From: Chitinophagaceae bacterium
GTDB lineage: Bacteria > Bacteroidota > Bacteroidia > Chitinophagales > Chitinophagaceae
NCBI GenBank assembly: GCA_016706055.1
Contig: JADJKL010000001.1
Span: forward strand, 1-64,000
Reading direction: 5' to 3'
DNA: 64,000 nt
This document shows, in pieces, positions 45,352-53,503 of the stretch; positions within the stretch are counted from its first letter, which is position 1, and every line of letters begins with the position of its first letter. The notes under the pieces were generated by a model. The model did not search any database. It was not told where the DNA came from and worked only from the letters and a program-made list of their open reading frames with translations. The translations under genes and the position numbers were made by a program.

Positions 45352-46425
45352 TTATTGTATTACTACTTTATCAGATGCCATCAGTTTGCCATTTGCATAC
45401 AATTGCAAAAAATAAATTCCTGCTGGCCAACGATTATCGGTTCTGAGTGTAAAACGATTTAAACCTTTTATTGTATTCTGGGGCTGCGATAGCAATATTT
45501 TCCCATCCAAACTGATTAGTTTAAGTTCAATTATCCCTCCGAAATCGGTTGTAGTTTCCACAGTAATCAGGCTGCCTTTTTGTACAGGATTTGGATATGT
45601 TTTTATCTTTTTTAATCCATTATCACTCTTCTTGTTTAGGCTATCATTAATTATTGTTATGGTTTTAACTCCATTAGCTCCACAGCTTATTCTTTTATAT
45701 ATTCGACTACATCGTATGATATTTCCTGGGTGTATAACAACTTCATCGCAAAATTTCACATCCATTTCCAGTAATATTCTTTGATCTTTTTCGCCGTAAC
45801 TATTTTTAAGGCTTTGATGCAATGATGTATACCCAATAGCGGAAACTGATATTTCGTAAAGTTTTGATGACTTTAATTTATCAGTCATTACTACACCGCT
45901 GTCATTTGCTATAGTAATTACTGTGTCTTTCTTATCTGTAGAAACAAAGCAAACAGTCGCATTTGAAACAGGATTTCCATCTAAAAAATCTTGAATTGTA
46001 AATTTTCTAACCTTACCGCTTTTAGTTGTAATAATAATTACTCCCACAGCGGCTCTACAACCAAAAATTGCTGAGGCTTCAGCCTCTTTTAATACAGATA
46101 CACTCTCAATATCATTTGTATTAATGTTATCAATACTTAAAATAGGGAATCCATCAACAATCCATAATGGTTCAACTCTCTTTGATGAAATACCACATCT
46201 TAAACTAATCTTCGTCTGAGTGGTATCTATTTTCTGAACTTTCTGCTGAAATGCATATAGGTCAAAAGGTTTTATAAAAACACCTTTCATATTACATAGC
46301 TCAAGCTTAGTTGATTTCGAGGCAAAATATTCCTTGTCAATGTCTGCTTTTCTAATCAAATCATATATCTGAGAAAAGCAAACCGAAGAAAACAATAATA
46401 AGCAGAATGTAGATATTAAACGCAT
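45352..46425 (-). CDS. exported plug-domain protein with T9SS sorting domain
   Basis: A 357-residue exported protein starting MRLISTFCLLLFSSVCFS. It contains a SusC-type plug signature (PLWIVDGFPI, then NDIESVSVLKEAEASAIFG and GVIIITTKSG), which normally blocks the barrel of a TonB-dependent receptor, but no barrel follows. Instead come a second beta-sandwich (IQDFLDGNPVSNATVCFVSTD), the motif CDEVVIHPG and a type A T9SS sorting domain ending in SDKVVIQ. So it is a free plug-like protein, probably on the cell surface. ATG 46425 is chosen because the signal peptide begins there. It lies eight bases upstream of the next gene in its direction. Confidence 0.8.
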   Translation of the reverse strand: MRLISTFCLLLFSSVCFSQIYDLIRKADIDKEYFASKSTKLELCNMKGVFIKPFDLYAFQQKVQKIDTTQTKISLRCGISSKRVEPLWIVDGFPILSIDNINTNDIESVSVLKEAEASAIFGCRAAVGVIIITTKSGKVRKFTIQDFLDGNPVSNATVCFVSTDKKDTVITIANDSGVVMTDKLKSSKLYEISVSAIGYTSLHQSLKNSYGEKDQRILLEMDVKFCDEVVIHPGNIIRCSRIYKRISCGANGVKTITIINDSLNKKSDNGLKKIKTYPNPVQKGSLITVETTTDFGGIIELKLISLDGKILLSQPQNTIKGLNRFTLRTDNRWPAGIYFLQLYANGKLMASDKVVIQ

Positions 46426-46474
46426 AAGCTTGGTTTTAAAAATCATTAAATCAAAATAATCAGCGATTAAATGA

Positions 46475-46498
46475 GGGGTTCCGTAAAAACGGAACCCC
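46475..46498 (-). terminator. hairpin between the two exported protein genes
   Basis: Perfect 10-bp stem GGGGTTCCGT/ACGGAACCCC (46475-46484 with 46489-46498) around AAAA. No clear T tract follows on the minus strand, so it may be an attenuator or mRNA stabiliser rather than a true terminator. Confidence 0.5.
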
Positions 46499-46528
46499 GT
46501 TATCACTAACCGGCTGTTAAATGATTAG

Positions 46529-47875
46529 TTATTTTGTCTTTGGATGCTGCTTTATTGAAAATTGCATATCGTTATGGATAGAAAGTATTAATAGACAGGT
46601 GGCGGTGCAAAAAACAGGACTGGTAATGCAGTGATGACCGTTCCAGCTACCATCATTGTTTTGAATGTTCACCAGTTTACCAGACATCATATCATACCAT
46701 TTCTTCCAGTTATCGCCGCCTTGCATCAGCATACTTTCTCCCGTCATTAGAAAACTCATAAATTCTTCGCCGCCATTATTTCCAAAACCAGCCATTACAT
46801 CTTCCCGCACAGCTTGGTTTCCTGCCGCCTGATTGATAGAGTAAGCTGTCATTAATTGTTTTGCTTCCACCGCATCAATACCTGCATCTCTGAGATTTTG
46901 TTCTGTAATTTTTTTATCTTTTACTTTTCCAGTACCATAACCTCTTACAATAACTTCCTGTGCTCTTTGAGATTCTTTAGCACTTGCTCTTGCAGTGCTG
47001 GACAATCCGTACAACATAACACCAGCTGCTTTGTCTGTAACCGCAGCATTTGTTTTTAAATCAAAATTTCCATTTTGATAATTACGGCTGCGATTCAAAA
47101 CTGTTGTATCCACTCTTCTTCCTACATCATCCGCACTTTCCAATGCATTATTTGCAAGAGCTGATTGTAATACCGGTGCCCAACCACCATCTTTCCAGCT
47201 ACCATCAGCAGATTGAGTTTTTTGAATTCTTGCAACACATTTATCTAATGCTTTTTCAATTCTCTTTTTCATTTGCACATCAGCTATCTCATAACGGAGC
47301 ATGTTTGTAAAAAACTGAGCAGTAAGAATTACATCAATGTTTCTCCCCAGTTTTACCTGTGGTTGAGTGTTCGTTAATAAAGTGATGTAAGGTTGGTTCT
47401 CCGGACAATCTTCAATTGCTTTCAATAAAAACTCAGTTCCCTTTTTAAGATTCCCCTTGTACTCTCCTTTCTCCAACGTATTGTCTGTACGCAACAGCGA
47501 CATCGTTACTAATGACGTAGTAGCAGGATCACTTGTTACAGCATGAGGATCTAAATTACCCTGGCTAGAATGAGAACCTGCTCCCCAACCTCCATCGGGA
47601 GCCTGTGCTTTGTCAATCCAGAGTAAACCTCTCTGCAATGACGTTTCAACCGTTTCAGGAGTTTTGAAACTGCTGATATGTTTTGATTGCTCGGTTGTAT
47701 CAAGTCCCAGAATCGTTTTCATAATACATACATGATTGAGATCGGGATTGCTACAACATTTTACTTCTCTTTTTCCATCCGCATTGTTACCAATGGAAAA
47801 GCTGGCAAAGACTGCTGCTACTGCAAAAGCAGAGACAGACAACAATGCATTTGTTCTTGATAATTTTAATTTCAT
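46529..47875 (-). CDS. exported prenyltransferase/squalene-cyclase-like repeat protein
   Basis: A 448-residue protein starting MKLKLSRTN with a signal anchor (about 8-28). It holds several alpha/alpha-toroid repeats with QW-like ends (QAPDGGWGAG, QSADGSWKDGG, QNNDGSWNGHH), as in squalene cyclases and prenyltransferases. A short insertion near residue 320 reads QEVIVRGYGTGKVKDKK, strongly like the SusC EVVVxGYGT motif and foreign to cyclases. No catalytic DXDD is evident. It may be a binding toroid rather than an enzyme. ATG 47875 begins the signal. Confidence 0.75.
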   Translation of the reverse strand: MKLKLSRTNALLSVSAFAVAAVFASFSIGNNADGKREVKCCSNPDLNHVCIMKTILGLDTTEQSKHISSFKTPETVETSLQRGLLWIDKAQAPDGGWGAGSHSSQGNLDPHAVTSDPATTSLVTMSLLRTDNTLEKGEYKGNLKKGTEFLLKAIEDCPENQPYITLLTNTQPQVKLGRNIDVILTAQFFTNMLRYEIADVQMKKRIEKALDKCVARIQKTQSADGSWKDGGWAPVLQSALANNALESADDVGRRVDTTVLNRSRNYQNGNFDLKTNAAVTDKAAGVMLYGLSSTARASAKESQRAQEVIVRGYGTGKVKDKKITEQNLRDAGIDAVEAKQLMTAYSINQAAGNQAVREDVMAGFGNNGGEEFMSFLMTGESMLMQGGDNWKKWYDMMSGKLVNIQNNDGSWNGHHCITSPVFCTATCLLILSIHNDMQFSIKQHPKTK

Positions 47876-48028
47876 GTGTTTATTTTTTATTGTTATAAAA
47901 TTGACACATGGAATTCGCCTGAACATTAATTACTGTACAAAACAGAATTTTTGCGAGGCTCATTTCATGGCATTTATTTTTAAAGATTAAAAAAGAATTG
48001 CCAGCCGTAGTGAGTGTTTTAGAAAAGA

Positions 48029-48063
48029 GAAAAGGCGCAGCATAATTAGTTTTATGCTGCGCC
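48029..48063 (-). terminator. terminator after the vWA gene
   Basis: Perfect 12-bp stem GGCGCAGCATAA/TTATGCTGCGCC (48034-48045 with 48052-48063). On the minus strand a T tract, complementary to the A run at 48030-48033, follows. It begins 14 bases after the vWA stop codon. Confidence 0.85.
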
Positions 48064-48076
48064 AAATATTTCAGTA

Positions 48077-50041
48077 TTATTTGTTTTTACTTATTGGAAG
48101 TGTTTCTTCTTCTTCATCCGTGTCAATATTTTTCTTTGGCTCTGGCTTTGATTTTGCAAGCAACTGAGCACTTTCAACTAATCTTATAAATTCTGAACGA
48201 TAACCTTCATCATCATTACCTCTTGCTTTGCGGGCCATTTCTACTACACTACTATAAGAAGCATCCGATTTGAATTCTGAATCACGGAGCAACATACCAA
48301 ACTGTGCTACTGCTGCTGCAAAACGGAAATTGTCAGAAGTTTTTGCAATTGCCATTTGTTTATCGGCAACAGGATGTTCTATTAGTTTACTTACATCACC
48401 ATCCGGTGCTTTGTACCGAAACTTCACTGTCAAGATTTCATCGGTATGATTTGACTTACTTAAAGGAGCAACATCTTTCTGGTATTTCAATGCATCCACA
48501 TCTTTTAGGAAACTACTTTTTACACCTACAGGAATGACTTCGTAGATGGCAGTTACGGTATGACCGCTACCCAGTTCACCAGCATCTTTTTTATCATCAT
48601 TAAAATCTTCTTTGGCAAGCATCCTGTTTTCATAACCAATCAAACGATAGCCTTGTACTTTTGCAGGATTAAATTCAATCTGCAGTTTTACATCCTTAGC
48701 AATAGTAAAAAGTGTTCCGCCAAATTCGTTCACTAATACTTTTTTTGCTTCGCTGATACCATCTATATAGGCATGATTACCGTTTCCTTTATCAGCCAGC
48801 TTCTGCATTTTAGCATCCTGATAATTACCCATTCCATAACCAAGTATCGTTAAGAACACACCACTCTTTCTTTCATTTTCAATTAACCGCTCCATTGCAT
48901 CATCACTGCTTTCGCCTACATTAAAATCACCATCTGAGCAAAGGATAACACGGTTGTTGCCATTCTTTACAAAATTTTCCTGTGCAGTTTTGTAAGCCAG
49001 TTTTATTCCCGCACCACCAGCGGTAGAACCGCCTGCTTCTAATTTATCAATCGCATCTTTAATTTTTGTTTTTTCTGCACCACTTGTTGGCGTCAATACA
49101 ATACCTGCGGCACCAGCATAAACAACCATCGAAATCTTATCCTGTTCCCTTAACTGATCTACCAACATTTTCATAGATGCTTTTACGAGTGGTAATTTAT
49201 TAGCACTCTGCATTGAACCAGATACATCAATAAGAAATACAAGATTGGAAGCCGGAAGATTTTCTGTCGGAATTTTCTTTCCTTGTAAACCAATTAAAAC
49301 TAGTTTGTGATCTTTATTCCAGGGAGCTTCCGCAATTTCTGTGTTGATTGAAAAAGGATCATTATTTGTTGGCTGCGGATATTCATACTTAAAGTAATTC
49401 ACCATTTCCTCAATTCTTACTGCACCAGCAGGTGGCAATTGCCCCTGGTTTAAAAAACGGCGAACATTGCTGTATGATGCTGCATCTACATCGATAGAGA
49501 AAGTAGATAATGGATTGTCGTTTACTTTCATAAACTGGTTCTCGGTTATTTTGTCGTAGCCTTCTCTGTTGAAATCTATGTATTCTTCGTCTTTATTGTG
49601 GTAGTATGAAGTATTGTCTCTTTCAGCGTAAATAGTTGATGATCCGGGTATGCCACGGCTGCCATATAATTGATTAGGCGCACCAAGCGACTTCATTTCC
49701 CTTTTAGTTGCCATTCCCGTTACAACAACTTCCTGCATCACTGTATTTGTAGCCTTTAGAACAACATTGATCTCAGATTTGCCACCAACTTTTTGTTCTA
49801 CAGTAATGTAACCCAATGCAGAAAAGATAAGGGTGCCGTTACTTGAGGCAATGGTAATATTGTATTTACCGGAAGCATCAGTAAAAGTTCCATTTGAGCT
49901 TCCTTTATATTTAACAGAAACAGATGAAAGAGGATTTCCTTTTTCATCCGTTACTGTTCCGGAAACTGAGTGAGATTTTACGGGACGGAATGCCAGCATT
50001 ATTAAAATAACGGGCATTGCTAAAAGAAGTATTCGTTTCAT
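48077..50041 (-). CDS. vWA domain (YfbK-like) protein with carboxypeptidase-like regulatory domain
   Basis: A 654-residue exported protein starting MKRILLLAMPVILIMLAF. Order: CarboxypepD_reg-like domain (about 25-105, VSGTVTDEKGNPLSSVSVKY), the motif QEVVVTGMATKREMKSLG that in SusC receptors follows this domain, a YfbK N-terminal region (SIDVDAASYSNVRRFL), a vWA domain with MIDAS FLIDVSGSMQ (about 265-435) and a YfbK_C domain (GYRLIGYENR, LTVKFRYKAP). vWA domains bind metal and protein partners. Divergent from the sigma factor gene, it may be under the same control. Its role is not established. Confidence 0.88.
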   Translation of the reverse strand: MKRILLLAMPVILIMLAFRPVKSHSVSGTVTDEKGNPLSSVSVKYKGSSNGTFTDASGKYNITIASSNGTLIFSALGYITVEQKVGGKSEINVVLKATNTVMQEVVVTGMATKREMKSLGAPNQLYGSRGIPGSSTIYAERDNTSYYHNKDEEYIDFNREGYDKITENQFMKVNDNPLSTFSIDVDAASYSNVRRFLNQGQLPPAGAVRIEEMVNYFKYEYPQPTNNDPFSINTEIAEAPWNKDHKLVLIGLQGKKIPTENLPASNLVFLIDVSGSMQSANKLPLVKASMKMLVDQLREQDKISMVVYAGAAGIVLTPTSGAEKTKIKDAIDKLEAGGSTAGGAGIKLAYKTAQENFVKNGNNRVILCSDGDFNVGESSDDAMERLIENERKSGVFLTILGYGMGNYQDAKMQKLADKGNGNHAYIDGISEAKKVLVNEFGGTLFTIAKDVKLQIEFNPAKVQGYRLIGYENRMLAKEDFNDDKKDAGELGSGHTVTAIYEVIPVGVKSSFLKDVDALKYQKDVAPLSKSNHTDEILTVKFRYKAPDGDVSKLIEHPVADKQMAIAKTSDNFRFAAAVAQFGMLLRDSEFKSDASYSSVVEMARKARGNDDEGYRSEFIRLVESAQLLAKSKPEPKKNIDTDEEEETLPISKNK

Positions 50042-50297
50042 AATATAAGTATTTACATACCCTGATGCGGGTATTAAGCGGATTGCATAAACCTCTCCCA
50101 ATTTATTCTCCGATATTCAAAAATGCCGACTCCCACTCCTTGAGGAGAGGGTATAATAACTTTTCCTTTATAAGGAATGGTAATGGGGAGAGGTCTTTGA
50201 TGACCAATGATCGGAACGATGAACGGAGCGTCGCAACTGTTGATGCCATATGCACTTAAGCTGGCTACATAAAAAAATATTATGTAATTTTAGACCG

Positions 50298-50888
50298 TTG
50301 TCATTTTTAAAGAACATATCTCATAACTCACTATCCGACAAGGAGCTGGTTGCTCTATACAAGGAATCTGGTGATATGGCCGTACTTGGAGAATTGTATC
50401 AGCGATACATGGAACTGGTGTATGGTGTATGCCTTAAATATTATAAGGATGCGGAAACTGCAAAAGACAGTGTGATGCAGATATTTGAGGAACTGGTACC
50501 AAAATTGAGAAAGCATGAAGTGGAGAATTTTAAACCCTGGCTGCACCAAGTGGCGAAAAACCACTGCCTGATGCAATTACGGACTCCCAAAAACATGAAA
50601 ACAGTAGAGTTTAAGTATGAACTTGTGCAATCGGAAGACAATGTGCATCTGAATGGTGTGCTGGAAAAAGAGGAGAATTTCATGAAGTTGGAATACTGCC
50701 TTGGCACTTTGACAAATGAGCAACGGGAAGCGGTAAAACTATTTTATCTGGAAGGTAAATGCTATAATGAAATAGTGGAAATAACCGGGCAGGAATGGAA
50801 CCAGGTGAGAAGTTTTATACAGAACGGACGAAGGAATTTGAAACTGTGTATGGAAAATGAGAAGTTGGGAGTTGAAAATGAGCTATAG
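50298..50888 (+). CDS. sigma-70 family (ECF-like) RNA polymerase sigma factor
   Basis: A sigma factor of about 196 residues with region 2 (LGELYQRYMELVYGVCLKYYKDAETAKDSVMQIF) and region 4 (LGTLTNEQREAVKLFYLEGKCYNEIVEITG, QVRSFIQNGRRNLK). It lacks region 3 and is ECF-like. The start is uncertain: TTG 50298 gives a start just before the conserved SHNSLSDKELV segment, while ATG 50250 adds 16 residues without family support. The anti-sigma-like membrane gene follows 58 bases later in the same direction, and the vWA gene is divergent. Confidence 0.88.
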   Translation: MSFLKNISHNSLSDKELVALYKESGDMAVLGELYQRYMELVYGVCLKYYKDAETAKDSVMQIFEELVPKLRKHEVENFKPWLHQVAKNHCLMQLRTPKNMKTVEFKYELVQSEDNVHLNGVLEKEENFMKLEYCLGTLTNEQREAVKLFYLEGKCYNEIVEITGQEWNQVRSFIQNGRRNLKLCMENEKLGVENEL

Positions 50889-50946
50889 GCAATTAGCAAT
50901 GGGCAATAAACAATTGGCAAATTAAATACAAGCATGACTTTAATAA

Positions 50947-52371
50947 ATGGCAATAGATAATAACATAAAGAATTTTACTGCCGATGATATTGAAAAATAT
51001 CACAAGGGTGTGCTTTCTGCTAAAGAAATGCATGAACTGGAAAAAGCGGCGATGGATGATCCTTTTCTTGCTGATGCACTGGAAGGTTATGCTATTGCTG
51101 GTGTGAATGTTGCTACCGATATTGCTGAACTTAAAGAAAGGCTTGCCAAAAAAACCATGCCTGACGGCAGGCAGGCAGAAACTGCCAAAGTAATCCCTTT
51201 ACAAACTTCTGAAAGAAAAAATAATTTCCGTTTGCTGAAAGTGGCAGCCATGCTTGTTTTTGTAGCTGGCGCTGCATTTGCAGTTTATCAATTTGGATTT
51301 AATAAGAAGGCAGAATCCATTGCGCAGAATGAGCCTGTAAAAGCAACTGAGAATAAATTAACTGATACTGCTGATTCGAATGCAAGCAATACAACAGTTG
51401 CTGCGGCTGAGAAGGTAACGACTAATGAAGCTGCCGATCAATCAGTAGCTACAGACCAAACTTCCAGTGCATCTGGTAGTGGCGCAACTGTAAAAAAAGA
51501 AGTCGCTATTTCGATGGATGATGAGAAAGCAATAAACTCTTCGCCTGCGGCAGTGCCTCCAGTAGTAAAAAATAATGAGACGCAAAGGGCTATAGGAAAT
51601 GTGACTGAGAAAAAAATATTGGGCAAAGAAGAAGCAAAACCAGGAAGTATTGTTACAGCAAACCAAGAAGCTGATGCAATTGCTACAAAAGATAAAACAG
51701 CCGAAAGACTAGAAAATCTTGAAAGCCAAAAAAGGTCTGTAGCAGCAAACAAAAAAGCAGAAGATCAGAATTATCGCAATCAGACTACAAATATTTTTCG
51801 TGGCCGAGTAACTGATCAGAATAATGTAGGTGTACCCTTTGCCAATGTTACTAATCTGGAAGAAAATACCGGAACGTATACAGATGTAAGAGGATATTTC
51901 AATCTAACCTATCCTGATTCAATTTTAGATGTGCAAGTAAGATCAATCGGGTTTGAAAACAATAATGTGCAATTAAGAAATTTAGCACCAACGAACAAAG
52001 TTGTTTTACAAGATGACAGAAGTAGTTTGTCTGAAGTAGTAGTGAGCAAACAAAAGCCAAACCTACAAGCAAGATCAAATAACAACACCATGCAACTGGA
52101 AGAACCAGAACCATCGGATGGCTGGGGTTATTATGACAATTATCTTGTAAATAATATTCAGCTTCCTGATGAATATAAATCCAAACCTGTAATGACAGGT
52201 GAAGTACAAGTATCATTTGAAGTAAATAAAAATGGTGAGCCAGTAAATTTTAAAATAATAAAGTCGCTTTGCAGCAAATGCGATAAAGAAGCCATACGCC
52301 TTATTAAAGACGGACCAAAATGGATACGTAAAGCAAAAAATGGCCGTACTACTGTTACTATTCCTTTCTAA
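50947..52371 (+). CDS. anti-sigma-like membrane protein with CarboxypepD_reg and TonB C-terminal domains
   Basis: A 474-residue fusion. The cytoplasmic N-terminus (1-95) starts with DDIEKYHKGVLSAKEMHELEKAAMDDPF, a helical domain of Bacteroidota anti-sigma factors. A transmembrane helix (about 98-117) follows, then a low-complexity Ala/Thr/Lys linker, a CarboxypepD_reg-like domain (GRVTDQNNVGVPFANVT) with the motif LSEVVVSKQKPN, and a TonB_C domain (VQVSFEVNKNGEPVNFKII ... RKAKNGRTTVTIPF). Residues 71-77 (MPDGRQA) come from an in-frame copy of the GC-rich palindrome. So a sigma factor could be tethered and controlled by an energy-transducer-like domain in the periplasm. Confidence 0.85.
   Translation: MAIDNNIKNFTADDIEKYHKGVLSAKEMHELEKAAMDDPFLADALEGYAIAGVNVATDIAELKERLAKKTMPDGRQAETAKVIPLQTSERKNNFRLLKVAAMLVFVAGAAFAVYQFGFNKKAESIAQNEPVKATENKLTDTADSNASNTTVAAAEKVTTNEAADQSVATDQTSSASGSGATVKKEVAISMDDEKAINSSPAAVPPVVKNNETQRAIGNVTEKKILGKEEAKPGSIVTANQEADAIATKDKTAERLENLESQKRSVAANKKAEDQNYRNQTTNIFRGRVTDQNNVGVPFANVTNLEENTGTYTDVRGYFNLTYPDSILDVQVRSIGFENNNVQLRNLAPTNKVVLQDDRSSLSEVVVSKQKPNLQARSNNNTMQLEEPEPSDGWGYYDNYLVNNIQLPDEYKSKPVMTGEVQVSFEVNKNGEPVNFKIIKSLCSKCDKEAIRLIKDGPKWIRKAKNGRTTVTIPF
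51160..51175 (+). repeat. GC-rich palindromic element inside a coding sequence
   Basis: CCTGACGGCAGGCAGG differs by one base from the intergenic copy at 9747-9762. Here it lies in frame within the anti-sigma gene, between the globular domain and the membrane helix. Confidence 0.6.
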
Positions 52372-52510
52372 GCTAGTGATTTACCTGGTTAAGTTTTAGA
52401 AATTTGTCCAGTTAGCCCTAAAAACAACAGCCCTACCTCTGCTTATGGGCATTTCATAACGTTATTCTTCAATCTGTAATTAGCCTAACAGCATTTGCAC
52501 CCGATTCTCC

Positions 52511-52518
52511 TACCTTTG
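52511..52518 (+). promoter_or_regulatory. promoter -7 element TACCTTTG for the DUF2911 gene
   Basis: TACCTTTG matches TAnnTTTG perfectly, followed by GCACTTCG, the usual context of a start of transcription. It is 78 bases before the ATG at 52596, giving an A/T-rich leader. The intergenic gap 52372-52595 shows nothing else. Confidence 0.6.
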
Positions 52519-52595
52519 CACTTCGAAAATTTATTCGGACAATAATTATTTTGTACAGTACAAAACAATTATTAAACATTTAAAATAACACACAC

Positions 52596-53426
52596 ATGAA
52601 AAAACTATTTATTACAGCCATTGCTGCCTGCGGATTATTTATGGCTGAAGCACAGTTAAAAACTCCGGCTCCGAGTCCGACACAAACTATTAAGCAAGAT
52701 TTTGCGCTGTCTAGTGTTGAACTTTCATATTCCCGTCCGGGTATGAAAGGAAGAACAATTTATGGAGAACTTGTTCCTTACGGAAAAGTATGGCGTACTG
52801 GTGCTAACCAAGCAACAACACTTACTTTCGGCGAAGATGTAATGATCGGCGGAACAAAAGTTAAAGCTGGTAAATATGGCTTATTGACTATTCCTGAAAG
52901 GAAAGAGTGGACAATTATTATCACCAAGCAATTAGATGTAACAAGTCCTGCTGCTTATAAAGAAGATATGGATGTAGTAAGAGTAATTGCTTCCACAGAA
53001 AAAATGAGCGACAAAATGGAAACGTTTACTATTGAATTTGCAAACGTTACTCCTAACAAATGTGATCTTGAAATGAAATGGGAAAACACTGCGGTTAAAC
53101 TTCCTATATCTGTTGATGTAGAAACAAAAGTAATGGCACAGATTGATCAGTTAATGAATAAAGACAATCGTCCTTATTTTAATGCAGCTATGTATTATAT
53201 GGATAATGGCAAAGATTTGAACACTGCTCTTGGCTGGTTTGATAAAGCTGTAGAAGCTCAGCCAACGGCATACTGGATTCAACACCAAAGAGCTAATTGC
53301 CTTGCAAAACTTGGTAAAAAAGCTGAAGCAAAAATGGCTGCAGAAAAATCAAAAGAATTAGCTGCTGCTGCTAAAAATGATGACTATGTGAAATTGAATG
53401 AGAAATTATTGAAAGAATTGAAGTAA
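52596..53426 (+). CDS. DUF2911 protein with C-terminal TPR-like helices
   Basis: A 276-residue exported protein. The signal peptide (1-20, ending AEAQ) is followed by the DUF2911 beta domain (ELSYSRPGMKGRTIYGELVPYGKVWRTGANQAT; IGGTKVKAGKYGLLTIP), with the RPGMKGR and VWRTGANEAT-like signatures characteristic of that family, and a helical tail of TPR-like repeats (YFNAAMYYMDNGKDLNTALGWFDKAVEA). DUF2911 proteins are common in Bacteroidota periplasms; their function is unknown. A canonical promoter lies upstream and a shared terminator downstream. Confidence 0.92.
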   Translation: MKKLFITAIAACGLFMAEAQLKTPAPSPTQTIKQDFALSSVELSYSRPGMKGRTIYGELVPYGKVWRTGANQATTLTFGEDVMIGGTKVKAGKYGLLTIPERKEWTIIITKQLDVTSPAAYKEDMDVVRVIASTEKMSDKMETFTIEFANVTPNKCDLEMKWENTAVKLPISVDVETKVMAQIDQLMNKDNRPYFNAAMYYMDNGKDLNTALGWFDKAVEAQPTAYWIQHQRANCLAKLGKKAEAKMAAEKSKELAAAAKNDDYVKLNEKLLKELK

Positions 53427-53467
53427 TAGCCCCAAAATCCCCTAAAGGGGACTTTATAGTCTTTATT

Positions 53468-53503
53468 AAAAAAATAGTCCTGTTAGTTCAGGACTATTTT
53501 TTT
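53468..53503. terminator. bidirectional terminator overlapping the end of the symporter CDS
   Basis: Perfect 15-bp stem AAAAAAATAGTCCTG/CAGGACTATTTTTTT (53468-53482 with 53489-53503), six-base loop. The right arm encodes the last few residues of the sodium symporter and the loop its stop codon; the left arm ends the DUF2911 transcript. Confidence 0.88.
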
